A DNA stretch of 64,000 nucleotides from Neofamilia massiliensis. Its GTDB lineage: Bacteria; Bacillota; Clostridia; Tissierellales; Peptoniphilaceae. A model generated the notes under the pieces. That model made no database searches and was not told where the DNA came from. It saw nothing but the letters and a program-made list of their open reading frames with translations. The DNA is taken from the NCBI RefSeq assembly GCF_001299475.1, contig NZ_CYUJ01000003.1, positions 128,409 through 192,408 of the forward strand, given 5' to 3'. Below are positions 42,285 through 51,405 of the stretch, piece after piece. The position numbers and the translations under genes were made by a program. Within the stretch, counting starts at the first letter, position 1. Each line of letters begins with the position of its first letter.

Positions 42285-43670
42285 ATGAAATTTAAATTTA
42301 ACGACGATCAAGCTTTTCAAGTAAAATTTGCTTTTACAAATTCTGAAAAAGAATACGCAGAATTTTTTAAAGGCGAAAAGGGAGAAATCCTTCCAGTTCT
42401 TTGCCAAAACCTAATTTTAGTAGGTCTAGGTAGCAAAGAAGACCTTGACTATCTTTCACTAAGACTTGCAGCTAACAAATTAGGAAAATATATTGCTGAC
42501 AAAGACTGTAAGGCCATAACTCTTAACTTAAAAGAAAGTCCAGAAATCGACAAAGATGAATGTATCTTAGCTTTAGTTGAAGGACTTTTCCTAAGTTCCT
42601 ATAATTTCGACTTCTACAAGACAGAAAAATGCGACTTTAACTTAGAAACAGTTAATATAAACTCAAATACAAATAACTTAGACCAAGTTGAAGAACTAGT
42701 AAATGTCCTAGAAGCCCAAACTATAGCTAGAGACCTAGTAAATAAAAGATCAAATGACATCTATCCAGAAAGTCTTGCTAACTACACCAAAGAAGAATTA
42801 GAAAAACTTGGAGTAAATGTAAAGGTATATAATAAGGAAGAAATTGAAAAGATGAACCTAAAAGCCTTTATGGAAGTTGCAAAAGGTTCGGACAAGGAAC
42901 CTAAGTTTATAGTAATGGAATACCTAAATGGAGGAGACGAAAAACCTCTAGTCCTAGTTGGTAAAGGCCTAACCTATGACGCTGGAGGATACTCATTAAA
43001 ACCAAGTAACGGAATGAAGACTATGAACTCAGACATGGGCGGATCAGCAACAGTAATTGGAGCCATGGCTGCCATAGCTAAAAACCAAGTAAAGACAAAT
43101 GTAGTTGCCATAGTTGCTGCCTGCGAAAACCTAGTATCAGGCAGAGCCTATAAACCAGGAGATGTTATCTCTTCTCTAGCCGGAAAGACAATTGAAGTTG
43201 ACAACACTGACGCAGAAGGAAGACTAACTCTTGCTGATGCAGTTTGCTACGGATCAACAAAATACCAACCAAGACTTCTAATTGACCTTGCGACATTAAC
43301 AGGTGCCTGCCTTGTTGCCCTAGGCGAAAGATTTTCAGGTGTAATTACAAACTCAGAAGAATCCTTTGCTGACCTACAAGAAGCAGCTGATAAGGCTCAC
43401 GAAAAAATTTGGATGCTACCAAATGACGACGCCTTTAAAGAATTAAACAAATCAAAAGTTGCCGACATTAAAAACTCAGGCGGCAGACTTGGTGGAACAA
43501 TAACAGCTGGCCAATTTGTTGGCGAATTTGTCAAAGAAGGAACCAACTGGATCCACATGGACATAGCAGGAACAGCCTATCTATCATCTAGCTACGACTG
43601 CTTTGACGAAGGAGCAACAGGAGTTCATGTAAAAACTCTTTACAAGCTAGCAAAAAAATATTCTAAATAA
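42285..43670 (+). CDS. pepA: Leucyl aminopeptidase (M17 family)
   Basis: This 461-aa cytosolic aminopeptidase starts at the ATG at 42285, just after GGAGGT (an upstream TTG frame at 42273 is the ribosome site itself). The C-terminal catalytic domain has LVGKGLTYDAGGYSLKPSNG (metal Lys and Asp), MNSDMGGSATVIGAM and the family signature NTDAEGRLTLADAV. The N-terminal domain (1-150) is less conserved. A strong terminator follows. Confidence 0.95.
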   Translation: MKFKFNDDQAFQVKFAFTNSEKEYAEFFKGEKGEILPVLCQNLILVGLGSKEDLDYLSLRLAANKLGKYIADKDCKAITLNLKESPEIDKDECILALVEGLFLSSYNFDFYKTEKCDFNLETVNINSNTNNLDQVEELVNVLEAQTIARDLVNKRSNDIYPESLANYTKEELEKLGVNVKVYNKEEIEKMNLKAFMEVAKGSDKEPKFIVMEYLNGGDEKPLVLVGKGLTYDAGGYSLKPSNGMKTMNSDMGGSATVIGAMAAIAKNQVKTNVVAIVAACENLVSGRAYKPGDVISSLAGKTIEVDNTDAEGRLTLADAVCYGSTKYQPRLLIDLATLTGACLVALGERFSGVITNSEESFADLQEAADKAHEKIWMLPNDDAFKELNKSKVADIKNSGGRLGGTITAGQFVGEFVKEGTNWIHMDIAGTAYLSSSYDCFDEGATGVHVKTLYKLAKKYSK

Positions 43671-43690
43671 AAATTAGAATTGAAATTAGA

Positions 43691-43730
43691 AAACCCTTAG
43701 AAAGATTTTTCTTCCTAAGGGTTTTTGTTT
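43691..43730 (+). terminator. Intrinsic terminator after pepA
   Basis: AAACCCTTAG (43691-43700) pairs with CTAAGGGTTT (43714-43723) around a short loop, followed by TTGTTTTT. Confidence 0.88.
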
Positions 43731-43787
43731 TTATTGAAATTCTTAAACGATAAATAAATTGTCTAAGAAAAAATAATAATCTTAAAA

Positions 43788-44459
43788 CTAATCTTCATCA
43801 TCCATTAATTTTACTGATTTTAAATTAAAGTCTTCTTTTAACTTCTTAAAAAATCCACTTATATTATAATTTTTATGAAAGGAAAAGCTAGCTTCAACCA
43901 TAAACTTATCATCTAAATCTTCATCAAGAATATCAATTTTTCTTAGCTCTACTCCTTCTTTTGATATAAAGTTTAAAAAAGTCTCTTGGTCAAAATCAGA
44001 ACTAGCAAATACCATAGAATAAGATTTTGTAGTTCTCTTATTGATAAAGTCGCTAACTCCTTTAAGTGAAATTAAAGTTATTAGACAAACTACAGTTGCA
44101 ATTATTGCTCCTTCATAATAACCAATTCCAACTGCAAGTCCAATTGCTGCAGATAACCACAAGGTTGCAGCAGTAGTAAGACCTGAAACTCCTTCCTTTC
44201 TTTGTAGTATAGTTCCAGCTCCTAAAAAACCTATACCACTAACAACTTGGCCTGCAAGTCTTGCTGTGTCTCTAGCCTTGTCAGTAGAAATTTCTCCTAT
44301 GCCATCTATTCCTATAAGCATAATTAAACAAGCACCGACACTTACTATAATATGAGTTCTAAAACCGGCCGCCCTGTTTTTTATTTCTCTTTCTACGCCA
44401 ATAATGGCCACTAAAAGAGCTGCTAAAAATAATCTAAGTCCAACAATAAATATATCCAT
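43788..44459 (-). CDS. MgtC/SapB family membrane protein
   Basis: This 223-aa protein has the MgtC N-terminal membrane domain (RLFLAALLVAIIGVEREIKN, FRTHIIVSVGACLIMLIG, QVVSGIGFLGAGTILQRK, GLTTAATLWLSAAIGLAVG) with four or five segments. A C-terminal soluble ACT-like domain (about 145-223) follows. MgtC proteins are linked to growth at low magnesium and to regulation of the ATP synthase in pathogens; the role here is unknown. The ribosome site AAAGGAGG precedes the ATG. Confidence 0.93.
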   Translation of the reverse strand: MDIFIVGLRLFLAALLVAIIGVEREIKNRAAGFRTHIIVSVGACLIMLIGIDGIGEISTDKARDTARLAGQVVSGIGFLGAGTILQRKEGVSGLTTAATLWLSAAIGLAVGIGYYEGAIIATVVCLITLISLKGVSDFINKRTTKSYSMVFASSDFDQETFLNFISKEGVELRKIDILDEDLDDKFMVEASFSFHKNYNISGFFKKLKEDFNLKSVKLMDDED

Positions 44460-44568
44460 ACTTTCCCTCCTTTTATGTTGATACCCAATAACTCCTTTTA
44501 ATAAGTTACTTTCTTTAATCTTTAGTCTAAAAAACTTTTTCTTATGATATACTTAAGCTGGTGATTAA

Positions 44569-45879
44569 ATGAATAAGAAAAATAAAAATCTAAAAATAAT
44601 TATCGTCCTTTTATTATATGTTATTGGCAGCTACTTTTATAATGACTATTATATGCCAAGAGATCTTAGTAAAATATATCTAAAAGACTTAGAACCTAAA
44701 GAATTTAATCTAACAAGTAAAGACTATGTAGAAGATTTCCTCTATGCCTATGGGGTTCTAAGGGACAATTATCCTTACTTTGAAATTAACAAACAAGTTC
44801 ATGGTGTAGACTGGTTAGCCAACAAGGACCAATATGCAGACTACATTTCTAGGTCATTGAATGATAATGACTTTTTCGATAGGATGAATAGAATCCTAGG
44901 AGAAATCAATAATGGCCACACTAATATGTTAACTAGAGATTTTGTTATAGATGTCTATACAATATATTATACGTCTCCAAAAAATAGTTGGAGACATAAT
45001 CTATCAAAAGTCCTTGAAAAAGAAAATGTCCGCAGAAGATATAATCTCAATAATGAAAGCCTTAAAGCCTATGTCAATAGATATTATTCTAAAGAAGAAC
45101 CAGAATCTAATCTTCAAACAAATAATAATTTAAAAATAAGAAGTATTATTGATAATGAACTTGCCTATATTGGAATAAAAAGTTTTGCGAATACCAATAT
45201 TAACTTTGACAGAGATCTAATAAAAGAGGCCTTAATTGACTTTCAAGATTATAGCAATTTAATTATTGATATTAGAGGCAATGGCGGTGGCAACACTGAT
45301 TATTGGATGTATCTTTTATTACAAAATATTGTAGCTGAACCCTACCATGTAATGAATTATGACTTTATGAAAAATGGGTCAGTAAATAAACTAGTGATTA
45401 ATAAGGGCCATTATAATTCCAATGTTTCAAAATTTTTAGAATCTTCTTCCTTTGATCAGGAAACTAAAAATATATTAAAAGACTTTGATTTTTATTGTTC
45501 AGGTACTCTTCCTGTCTATCCTGCTGATGATTCAATTAATTATCAAGGGAAAATTTATCTTTTAGTTGATGAAAGAGTATATTCTTCTGCTGAAGCCTTT
45601 GCCAGCTTTTGTAAGGAGTCAGGCCTTGCAACCTTAGTTGGAACTAGAACTGGTGGAGATGGGATAGGTTTTGACCCTTTAATATTTGACCTACCAAATA
45701 CAGGCTATGCTATAAGATATTCTGCTAATATGGGCGTAACAGAATCAGGATCCATAAACGAAAGAGACCAAACTACTCCTGACATTGAAGTTGAGTATGC
45801 AGGTCGCGAAGTAAACTTACCCTTCCGCGAACAAAAAACTATTCGCGCCGTAATGGAAGACGCAGGATTAGAATTTTAA
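44569..45879 (+). CDS. Membrane-anchored S41 family (tail-specific-type) peptidase
   Basis: This 436-aa protein has an N-terminal anchor (LKIIIVLLLYVIGSYFY), then an extracytoplasmic helical region and a C-terminal S41 core. The core has LIIDIRGNGGGNTDYW, the nucleophile region VYSSAEAFASFCK and GTRTGGDGIGFDP. The N-terminal helper domain (EINNGHTNML) matches S41 proteins of clostridia. No PDZ domain is evident. The substrate is unknown. Confidence 0.85.
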   Translation: MNKKNKNLKIIIVLLLYVIGSYFYNDYYMPRDLSKIYLKDLEPKEFNLTSKDYVEDFLYAYGVLRDNYPYFEINKQVHGVDWLANKDQYADYISRSLNDNDFFDRMNRILGEINNGHTNMLTRDFVIDVYTIYYTSPKNSWRHNLSKVLEKENVRRRYNLNNESLKAYVNRYYSKEEPESNLQTNNNLKIRSIIDNELAYIGIKSFANTNINFDRDLIKEALIDFQDYSNLIIDIRGNGGGNTDYWMYLLLQNIVAEPYHVMNYDFMKNGSVNKLVINKGHYNSNVSKFLESSSFDQETKNILKDFDFYCSGTLPVYPADDSINYQGKIYLLVDERVYSSAEAFASFCKESGLATLVGTRTGGDGIGFDPLIFDLPNTGYAIRYSANMGVTESGSINERDQTTPDIEVEYAGREVNLPFREQKTIRAVMEDAGLEF

Positions 45880-45893
45880 AAATTAAAAAGCAA

Positions 45894-45933
45894 AACCCTC
45901 TTTACTGAAAAGTCAGCAAGAGGGTTGTTTTTA
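45894..45933. terminator. Bidirectional terminator between the S41 peptidase and the oxidoreductase
   Basis: AACCCTCTT (45894-45902) pairs with AAGAGGGTT (45918-45926) and T-rich stretches follow on both strands. It overlaps the last codons of the minus-strand oxidoreductase. Confidence 0.85.
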
Positions 45934-47172
45934 TTTTTCTATATAGTCTTTAATGTTGACTCTTATATTTTCTTTTCTAGATACTTCTGAAGCAAAACAC
46001 ATTAGATGGCTCATTATTGATTCTTGGGCCCCAGTTTTTACTGCTTCTTTATCACCTTTTATGGCGGCTATAAAGGCCTTTATTAGTTCTTCATCTCCTC
46101 CACCGTGGGAGCCGTTTACTTTTACTTTTTTATAAATGGTCTTTTTATCAGATCCAAAGAGATTAACTTCAATTTCTCCATCAAGATCATCCCCAATTAT
46201 TTCGCCCTTGGTCCCTTGGATTTTTATATTCCTGTGAATTTCATTTGAAAAAGCTGACAAATTAAAAACTGCGCTAATATCATTTTCAAAGTCAATTGAA
46301 ATAGCTTGGTGGTCACAGACGTCGTTGTCGCACTTCCAAACACACCTGCCGAAAGGTCCCTCTCTCAAGGCTTTTTCTAGTCCAAGTTCAGTTTTGTCTT
46401 CTGTAACAACTAATCTCCAACCAGAAAGAGGAAGATTTCCATAAAACTTTGGAGCTGAATAGATGCAAGTCTCTTTAAACTTACAGTCTAAGCACCTGTC
46501 CGCTGCCCCCTTAGGCTGTCTGGCTTCTTTAAAATAAGAAAGGCTGCCGTAGGAATTTATTGATTTTGGCCGAGAGCCTGTTAGGTATAATAAAATATCC
46601 ATGTCGTGGCAGGATTTTTGTAAAATCAAAGGCGATGATCTTTTTTCATTTCCCCAATTGCCTCTGACAAAGGAATGGGCAAAATGATAGTAGCCAATGT
46701 TTTCGTTGTGGACTATGGACATTATGTCTCCAATTTCTCCTGAGTCTAAAATTTCTTTAAGATTTCTATAAAACGGTGCATACCTTAGGACATAGCACAT
46801 CATAAGTACGTTCTTAGACCCAGCTGCTTTTTTAGAAATATTTATAGCCTCTTCTTTGGTCTGACAAATTGGTTTTTCTAATAAGATGTCCAGGTCATAG
46901 TCTAAGGCTTTCATTACAGTTTCGTAGTGGTCCTTGTCAGGTGTTGCTATAATTAAGGCATTGCAAAATTGTTCTTTGTCTAGCTTTTTAAAAAAGTCTT
47001 CCTTATTTTCAAATAAATATTCATTGTCTAAATTATATTCTTCCCTGGCTACTGCAAGTTTTATTGGGTCGGTGTCACAAACTCCGCTAATCTGGCAGCC
47101 AAATTTTTTCATTAAAGTTCCATAGGTCTGTCTGCCCCTGTGGCCAGCACCTATTATTCCTACTTTTATCAT
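45931..47172 (-). CDS. Gfo/Idh/MocA family NAD(P)-dependent oxidoreductase with cysteine clusters
   Basis: This 413-aa protein has an N-terminal Rossmann fold (VGIIGAGHRGRQTYGTLMKK) and the family motif LLEKPICQT near residue 96. The C-terminal dehydrogenase domain carries two cysteine groups, CLDCKFKETC (about 221-230) and CVWKCDNDVCDH (about 276-287), which could bind a metal. Members act on sugars or sugar derivatives; the substrate is unknown. The end of the gene overlaps a terminator. Confidence 0.85.
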   Translation of the reverse strand: MIKVGIIGAGHRGRQTYGTLMKKFGCQISGVCDTDPIKLAVAREEYNLDNEYLFENKEDFFKKLDKEQFCNALIIATPDKDHYETVMKALDYDLDILLEKPICQTKEEAINISKKAAGSKNVLMMCYVLRYAPFYRNLKEILDSGEIGDIMSIVHNENIGYYHFAHSFVRGNWGNEKRSSPLILQKSCHDMDILLYLTGSRPKSINSYGSLSYFKEARQPKGAADRCLDCKFKETCIYSAPKFYGNLPLSGWRLVVTEDKTELGLEKALREGPFGRCVWKCDNDVCDHQAISIDFENDISAVFNLSAFSNEIHRNIKIQGTKGEIIGDDLDGEIEVNLFGSDKKTIYKKVKVNGSHGGGDEELIKAFIAAIKGDKEAVKTGAQESIMSHLMCFASEVSRKENIRVNIKDYIEK

Positions 47173-47226
47173 TTTATCATCTTCTCTTTTCTATTTTCTA
47201 TCTTGTGCTTACTTTATAAGTGATTT

Positions 47227-48315
47227 TTACTTTGAAATTAAATTCTCATCATAAAAGTCTAGAAACTTTTTAAAGAGTTTAAGGTCTAAAGCATTGGCCC
47301 ATTTTTGTCTATCTAAATTTTTTTCAATAAAGTCTGCCTTGTCTTTTTTAAATTTTTCTTTATTTTCTTCGGCTTGATAATCATATGGAAGTGTCTCAGC
47401 CCATTTTTCTATTGTTTGATCCAGCTCATCTTTGTAAGTGTTATTAGGGTCTACAAAGAAATTATTATGGCCCCTGTCTTCAAAGTGCATAAAGGTAAAC
47501 CTTGGATTGTCCTTATATTTTTCATAGAACAAGTTGTAGCCATAGGAGATGGGGATCATTTGGTCGTCTTCGCTGTGGGCAAGTAAAACTTTCGCATTAC
47601 TTGATTCAAAACCGTCTATAGACGTGTTACTAGCATATCTTCCAAATTTTATCCTTTCATGAAGCTTTACAAAGGGCATCATGGTATAAATAAAATCACC
47701 TGCTTCTTTTTTTCCTACAGCTTCAAAATAATCTGAAGACTTATTGGCCCCACAACAGGCAATAACTGCCTTCACCTCAGGGTGGTAGCTTAGTACACTA
47801 GAAACACTATAAGCTCCCCAACTGTGGCCGAACAGGCCTATAGGTAAAGCTGGGAAGTTTCCACTATCTTCAACAAAAGATATGGCATAGTCTAAATCAA
47901 TTAGTCCTTGAGGAAAGCCGCCTACTCCTTCACCTTGGCTCTCATCGTTGCCAGTTGCATCATAGGCAAAGACATAGTAGCCATTTTGGGCAAAATAATT
48001 TATGATGTCCAAATACGAATTATAACCGCCGCCAAAGCCGTGGGCTAAAATTATGATTCCCTTTTGGTCATCTCCTGCCTTATACATAGCGCCTGATAGG
48101 ATTTGACCTTTGTCTGATGGAAACTCATAGCTTGTAGCTTCTAGTCCTTCAAAGTCAGAAACTTTTAGCATTAGTGGCTTATAAGTTTCATAGCGCTGAT
48201 TAATATTCTGGTCATATATAGATGCTGAAAATAATCCAAAGCCTCCTACTAATAAAACAAGTATAAGTATGGCAACAGTTAGTATTATTTTTTTCTTTGG
48301 TTTTTTCATTTTCAC
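47227..48315 (-). CDS. Membrane-anchored alpha/beta hydrolase
   Basis: This 362-aa protein has an N-terminal anchor (IILTVAILILVLLVGGFGLF) and an extracellular alpha/beta hydrolase fold. The oxyanion region is ILAHGFGGG, the nucleophile elbow GLFGHSWGAYSV (Ser in GHSWG), and the Asp/His lie near LLAHSEDDQMIP and EDRGHNNFF. I kept the GTG at 48315 because GGGAGAAG stands eight bases before it. The substrate is unknown; an esterase or peptidase is possible. Confidence 0.82.
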   Translation of the reverse strand: MKMKKPKKKIILTVAILILVLLVGGFGLFSASIYDQNINQRYETYKPLMLKVSDFEGLEATSYEFPSDKGQILSGAMYKAGDDQKGIIILAHGFGGGYNSYLDIINYFAQNGYYVFAYDATGNDESQGEGVGGFPQGLIDLDYAISFVEDSGNFPALPIGLFGHSWGAYSVSSVLSYHPEVKAVIACCGANKSSDYFEAVGKKEAGDFIYTMMPFVKLHERIKFGRYASNTSIDGFESSNAKVLLAHSEDDQMIPISYGYNLFYEKYKDNPRFTFMHFEDRGHNNFFVDPNNTYKDELDQTIEKWAETLPYDYQAEENKEKFKKDKADFIEKNLDRQKWANALDLKLFKKFLDFYDENLISK

Positions 48316-48360
48316 TTTAACTTCTCCCTTAATTTAATAAAGTTACATTTCTTTTAATTT

Positions 48361-48930
48361 TTAAATTCCAAAACTTTTTGGAGAAATTTCTATTCCTAAC
48401 ATTTTTGCAAACTGTATTCCAAACTTTACAAAATTATAAGAAACTGAAGTAATAATTTTATCTTCTAAAATATATCCATCTTCTATAGGATTTTCTATAC
48501 ATTCATTCCAGTCTTTCATCTTAACTAATTCAGCTTCTAAAAATCCTTCTTCTAAAAGATCTTCTTTGTTTACTCCAGCCATAAATGATTTTCCATTTAG
48601 TATGCTTGCTTTAACTAACAAAATTGGAGCAATTGATATAGCACCAATTATTTTTCCATTAAATTTTTTTATAAATTCTATTATTTCTTGATCTTCTACA
48701 GCAGATTCTATATCTGCTGCACCTGGCAGTAATAAACTATCAAACTCAGCAATATCTATATCATAAATAGCTTTATCAGGAAATATTTTTAGGCCTTCTT
48801 CACTTACTACAACTTCAGTATCCTTTGCAAATACAACAATTTCTCTATTGTTAAGAGCTAAAATTTCAAGTGTGACGCTTATTTCAAAGTTGCAAAAAGA
48901 ATCATAAATTAGTACAGCAGTTTTACTCAT
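48361..48930 (-). CDS. DJ-1/PfpI family protein lacking the nucleophile cysteine
   Basis: This 189-aa protein has the DJ-1 fold pattern: TAVLIYDSFCNFEISVTLEI, the LLLPGAADIESA turn and the nucleophile elbow GAISIAPILLVKASIL. At the elbow the usual Cys (AICAAP type) is Ser (S99), so the classical glyoxalase/deglycase or protease chemistry is doubtful. The two other Cys (13 and the one in WNECIENP) are not in the elbow. It may be a sensing or structural member. Confidence 0.8.
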   Translation of the reverse strand: MSKTAVLIYDSFCNFEISVTLEILALNNREIVVFAKDTEVVVSEEGLKIFPDKAIYDIDIAEFDSLLLPGAADIESAVEDQEIIEFIKKFNGKIIGAISIAPILLVKASILNGKSFMAGVNKEDLLEEGFLEAELVKMKDWNECIENPIEDGYILEDKIITSVSYNFVKFGIQFAKMLGIEISPKSFGI

Positions 48931-48978
48931 TATTCCTCCAATTATCTTATAAAATATTTTCTTGCATTATCATTATTT

Positions 48979-50331
48979 CTAAATCATTTTCCTTTTTAAA
49001 ATTGAAATCATTTCACAATGGCTGGTTCTTGGGAATTGATTTTGCATTTTTGTTTCAACTATTTCATAACCTTCTTCTTTAAAGATTTTTAAATCTCTTA
49101 GCATGGTCTTTGGGTTGCAGGAAATGTAGAGAAATTCTTTTGGTCTAAAGGCGATTATTTTTCCTAGGGCCTTTGGGTGGATGCCTTCTCTTGGTGGGTC
49201 TACAACTATTATGTCTGCATCTACTTGAAGCTCATCAACTTTTTCTAAGACGTCGCCTGCAATAAATTCTACGTTTTCTATGCCATTTTCTGCAGCTGAT
49301 TTTTTTGCAGACTCAACGGCTTCTTCTACTAGTTCTATGCCATAGACTTTTTTTGCTTTTTTTCCTAGGATTTGAGTTATTGTTCCTGTTCCTGAGTAAA
49401 GGTCAAAAATTATTTTATCTTCAATGTCTTCTAACATGCCTATGGCTTCTTTATAAAGAACTTCGGCGCTTTTTGTATTTGTTTGAAAAAATGAAAATGG
49501 GCCGATTTTAAATTTTAAGCCTGCAAGTTCTTCTATTATATAGTCTCTGCCAAAAAGTTTTTCGACCTTTTCTGGAATTATTGCATCAGAAAGAGCATCG
49601 TTATAGGTTAAGTAAATTGATTTTACCTCCCCTTCTAGGTCTAAGTTTAAAAGAAAGTCTACAAAAGCTTCTTTTGAAATTTTCGTATCTGATGTGACAA
49701 CTAGGTTTAATAATATTTCTCCTAGGTCTGACCTTCTTATTACTAAGTGTCTAAGATTTCCCTCTCTTGTTTTTTTGTGGAGGTAGTCAAGGCCTAAAGC
49801 TGCAAAGTAGTCTCTTATAGATTTTTGTAAGATGTTAAAGTCTTCATGGACTATTAGGCAGGATTCTGTGTTTACTATGTCATAAAATCTATTTTTCTTG
49901 TGCATGCCTAAAGTCAATGGTCCGTCTTTGTACTCGTCGCCAAAGCTATATTCCATTTTGTTTCTATAAGATGTATAAGTTGGACTGTCTATGACTTTTG
50001 AAATTTCAATGCCTTCTTTATTAAAAAGGTTTTGAATTTGCTTTTGCTTGTATTTTATTTCGTTTTCTTGGGTCAAGGACTGGTAGACGCAGCCGCCACA
50101 CTTGTCCTTGTGAACACAACCTGTCTGGTCTTCTAAGGGCGAATTTTCAACCACCCTGTAAAGTTTTCCGTCTCTGTGGTCTGGTCGTTTTCGTCCCAGG
50201 GTATACTCTACTACTTGTCCTTCTATTGCTCCCTTTATATGAATTTCTTCGTCTCCTTCTTCCCAATGGCCTATGCCAATGTTTGGGTAAGTTGTCGAAA
50301 GAATTTTTGTCGTCTTTAATTTTTTGGCCAT
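48979..50331 (-). CDS. rlmD: RlmD/RlmCD-type 23S rRNA (uracil-5-)-methyltransferase with TRAM domain
   Basis: This 450-aa methyltransferase has an N-terminal TRAM RNA-binding domain (about 1-62, GHWEEGDEEIHIKGAIEGQV). The iron-sulfur site is CVHKDKCGGCVYQ (C72, C78, C81) plus ESCLI. The catalytic domain has FDLYSGTGTITQIL, VVDPPREGIHPKAL, the nucleophile loop ISCNPKTML and RTSHCEMI at the C-terminus. It is a paralogue of the TRAM-less enzyme at 10514-11641; the two probably modify different uridines. Confidence 0.93.
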   Translation of the reverse strand: MAKKLKTTKILSTTYPNIGIGHWEEGDEEIHIKGAIEGQVVEYTLGRKRPDHRDGKLYRVVENSPLEDQTGCVHKDKCGGCVYQSLTQENEIKYKQKQIQNLFNKEGIEISKVIDSPTYTSYRNKMEYSFGDEYKDGPLTLGMHKKNRFYDIVNTESCLIVHEDFNILQKSIRDYFAALGLDYLHKKTREGNLRHLVIRRSDLGEILLNLVVTSDTKISKEAFVDFLLNLDLEGEVKSIYLTYNDALSDAIIPEKVEKLFGRDYIIEELAGLKFKIGPFSFFQTNTKSAEVLYKEAIGMLEDIEDKIIFDLYSGTGTITQILGKKAKKVYGIELVEEAVESAKKSAAENGIENVEFIAGDVLEKVDELQVDADIIVVDPPREGIHPKALGKIIAFRPKEFLYISCNPKTMLRDLKIFKEEGYEIVETKMQNQFPRTSHCEMISILKRKMI

Positions 50332-50452
50332 TATTAACCTCTCTTTTTCTTTTTGTCTTATTTATTTTATCATATAAGCTTATAAGTTTTTAGTTTTTGT
50401 TTGGCTAATTGATATTTTTTCTTATTACAACTTTCACTTAATTTTTTCTTGT

Positions 50453-50465
50453 TTTATGGTATAAT
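50453..50465 (+). promoter_or_regulatory. Extended -10 promoter of the polysaccharide deacetylase gene
   Basis: ATGGTATAAT gives a consensus TATAAT (50460-50465) preceded by TGG, an extended -10, about 32 nt before the GTG start. The -35 region is weak. Confidence 0.55.
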
Positions 50466-50497
50466 TGTATACATTATAGAAAAGAGGTATATTTTTT

Positions 50498-51355
50498 GTG
50501 AAAAAATTTATTTTATTTTTGGCCTTGGCTTTGACATTAGTTTTTCCAAATATGTCCTATGCCAATGACCAAGTAGAAAGTTCTAAGGAAAGTGAAGATG
50601 TTAAAACAAGTGAGATTGAAACAGTAGAAGAAGTTCAGCCTCCTAAATACACTACTGACTCAAAGGCTAGACCTGTTCCTATTTTAATGTTTCACGATGT
50701 TGGCTATGTTGGAGTCAAAGAATATTCTGATGCTAACTTTATTTTCAAAGACAACTTAGAGAGAAAGCTAAATATTTTAATTGACAATGGCTATACTACT
50801 ATTACAACTAAGGACCTATATGATAATTGGGCCTATGGCAAAGAACTTCCTGAAAAGCCAGTTCTACTTACCTTTGATGATGGTTATGCATCTCATTTTA
50901 CTTTTGTAAAAAATCTTTTGACTCGTCTAAAAGTTAAGGCAACTTTTTATATAATTCAAGACAGGCTAGAAATGGGAATTTATAGTAGAGACCTTTATGG
51001 CCTAAAAGAACTATATGAAAGCGGCCAAGAAATTGGCGTTCACACTTATTCTCATCCTGACCTTACTAAACTTTCCTATGAAGAAATGTATAAAGAAATT
51101 TCTTCTTGTAAGGACTTTTTAGAAAGTGAATTAGATATTAAGGTTGATACTTTTTCCTATCCTTTTGGAATTTATAATGACGAAGTTATAAAGGCTGTAA
51201 AAGAACTAGGTTTTAAAACTGCAGTCACTACTAAAGAAGGCCTAGGCAGACCTGACCAATTTAATGCTGACAATGTTTTAAAAATTTCAAGATATAATAT
51301 TTATAATTCAACATCTGATCAAATGTTTCAAAAGATGTTAGATGGTTTGAAATAA
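50498..51355 (+). CDS. Secreted polysaccharide deacetylase
   Basis: This 285-aa protein starts at GTG with a signal peptide (MKKFILFLALALTLVFPNMSYA) and an acidic linker, then a NodB-type deacetylase domain. The domain has VPILMFHDVGYVG, LLTFDDGYASHFTFV (catalytic Asp pair) and HTYSHPDLTKLSYEEM (metal His pair). It probably removes acetyl groups from cell-wall or surface sugars. An AAGAGG ribosome site lies 10 nt upstream. A terminator follows. Confidence 0.92.
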   Translation: MKKFILFLALALTLVFPNMSYANDQVESSKESEDVKTSEIETVEEVQPPKYTTDSKARPVPILMFHDVGYVGVKEYSDANFIFKDNLERKLNILIDNGYTTITTKDLYDNWAYGKELPEKPVLLTFDDGYASHFTFVKNLLTRLKVKATFYIIQDRLEMGIYSRDLYGLKELYESGQEIGVHTYSHPDLTKLSYEEMYKEISSCKDFLESELDIKVDTFSYPFGIYNDEVIKAVKELGFKTAVTTKEGLGRPDQFNADNVLKISRYNIYNSTSDQMFQKMLDGLK

Positions 51356-51369
51356 TTTTATAACTTAAA

Positions 51370-51400
51370 AAATCCCTGGAGATTTAAATCTTCCAGGGAT
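51370..51400. terminator. Bidirectional terminator between the deacetylase and ileS
   Basis: AATCCCTGG (51370-51378) pairs with CCAGGGATT (51392-51400), with further pairing toward the loop, T8 on the plus-strand side and T-rich sequence on the minus strand. Confidence 0.9.
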
Positions 51401-51405
51401 TTTTT

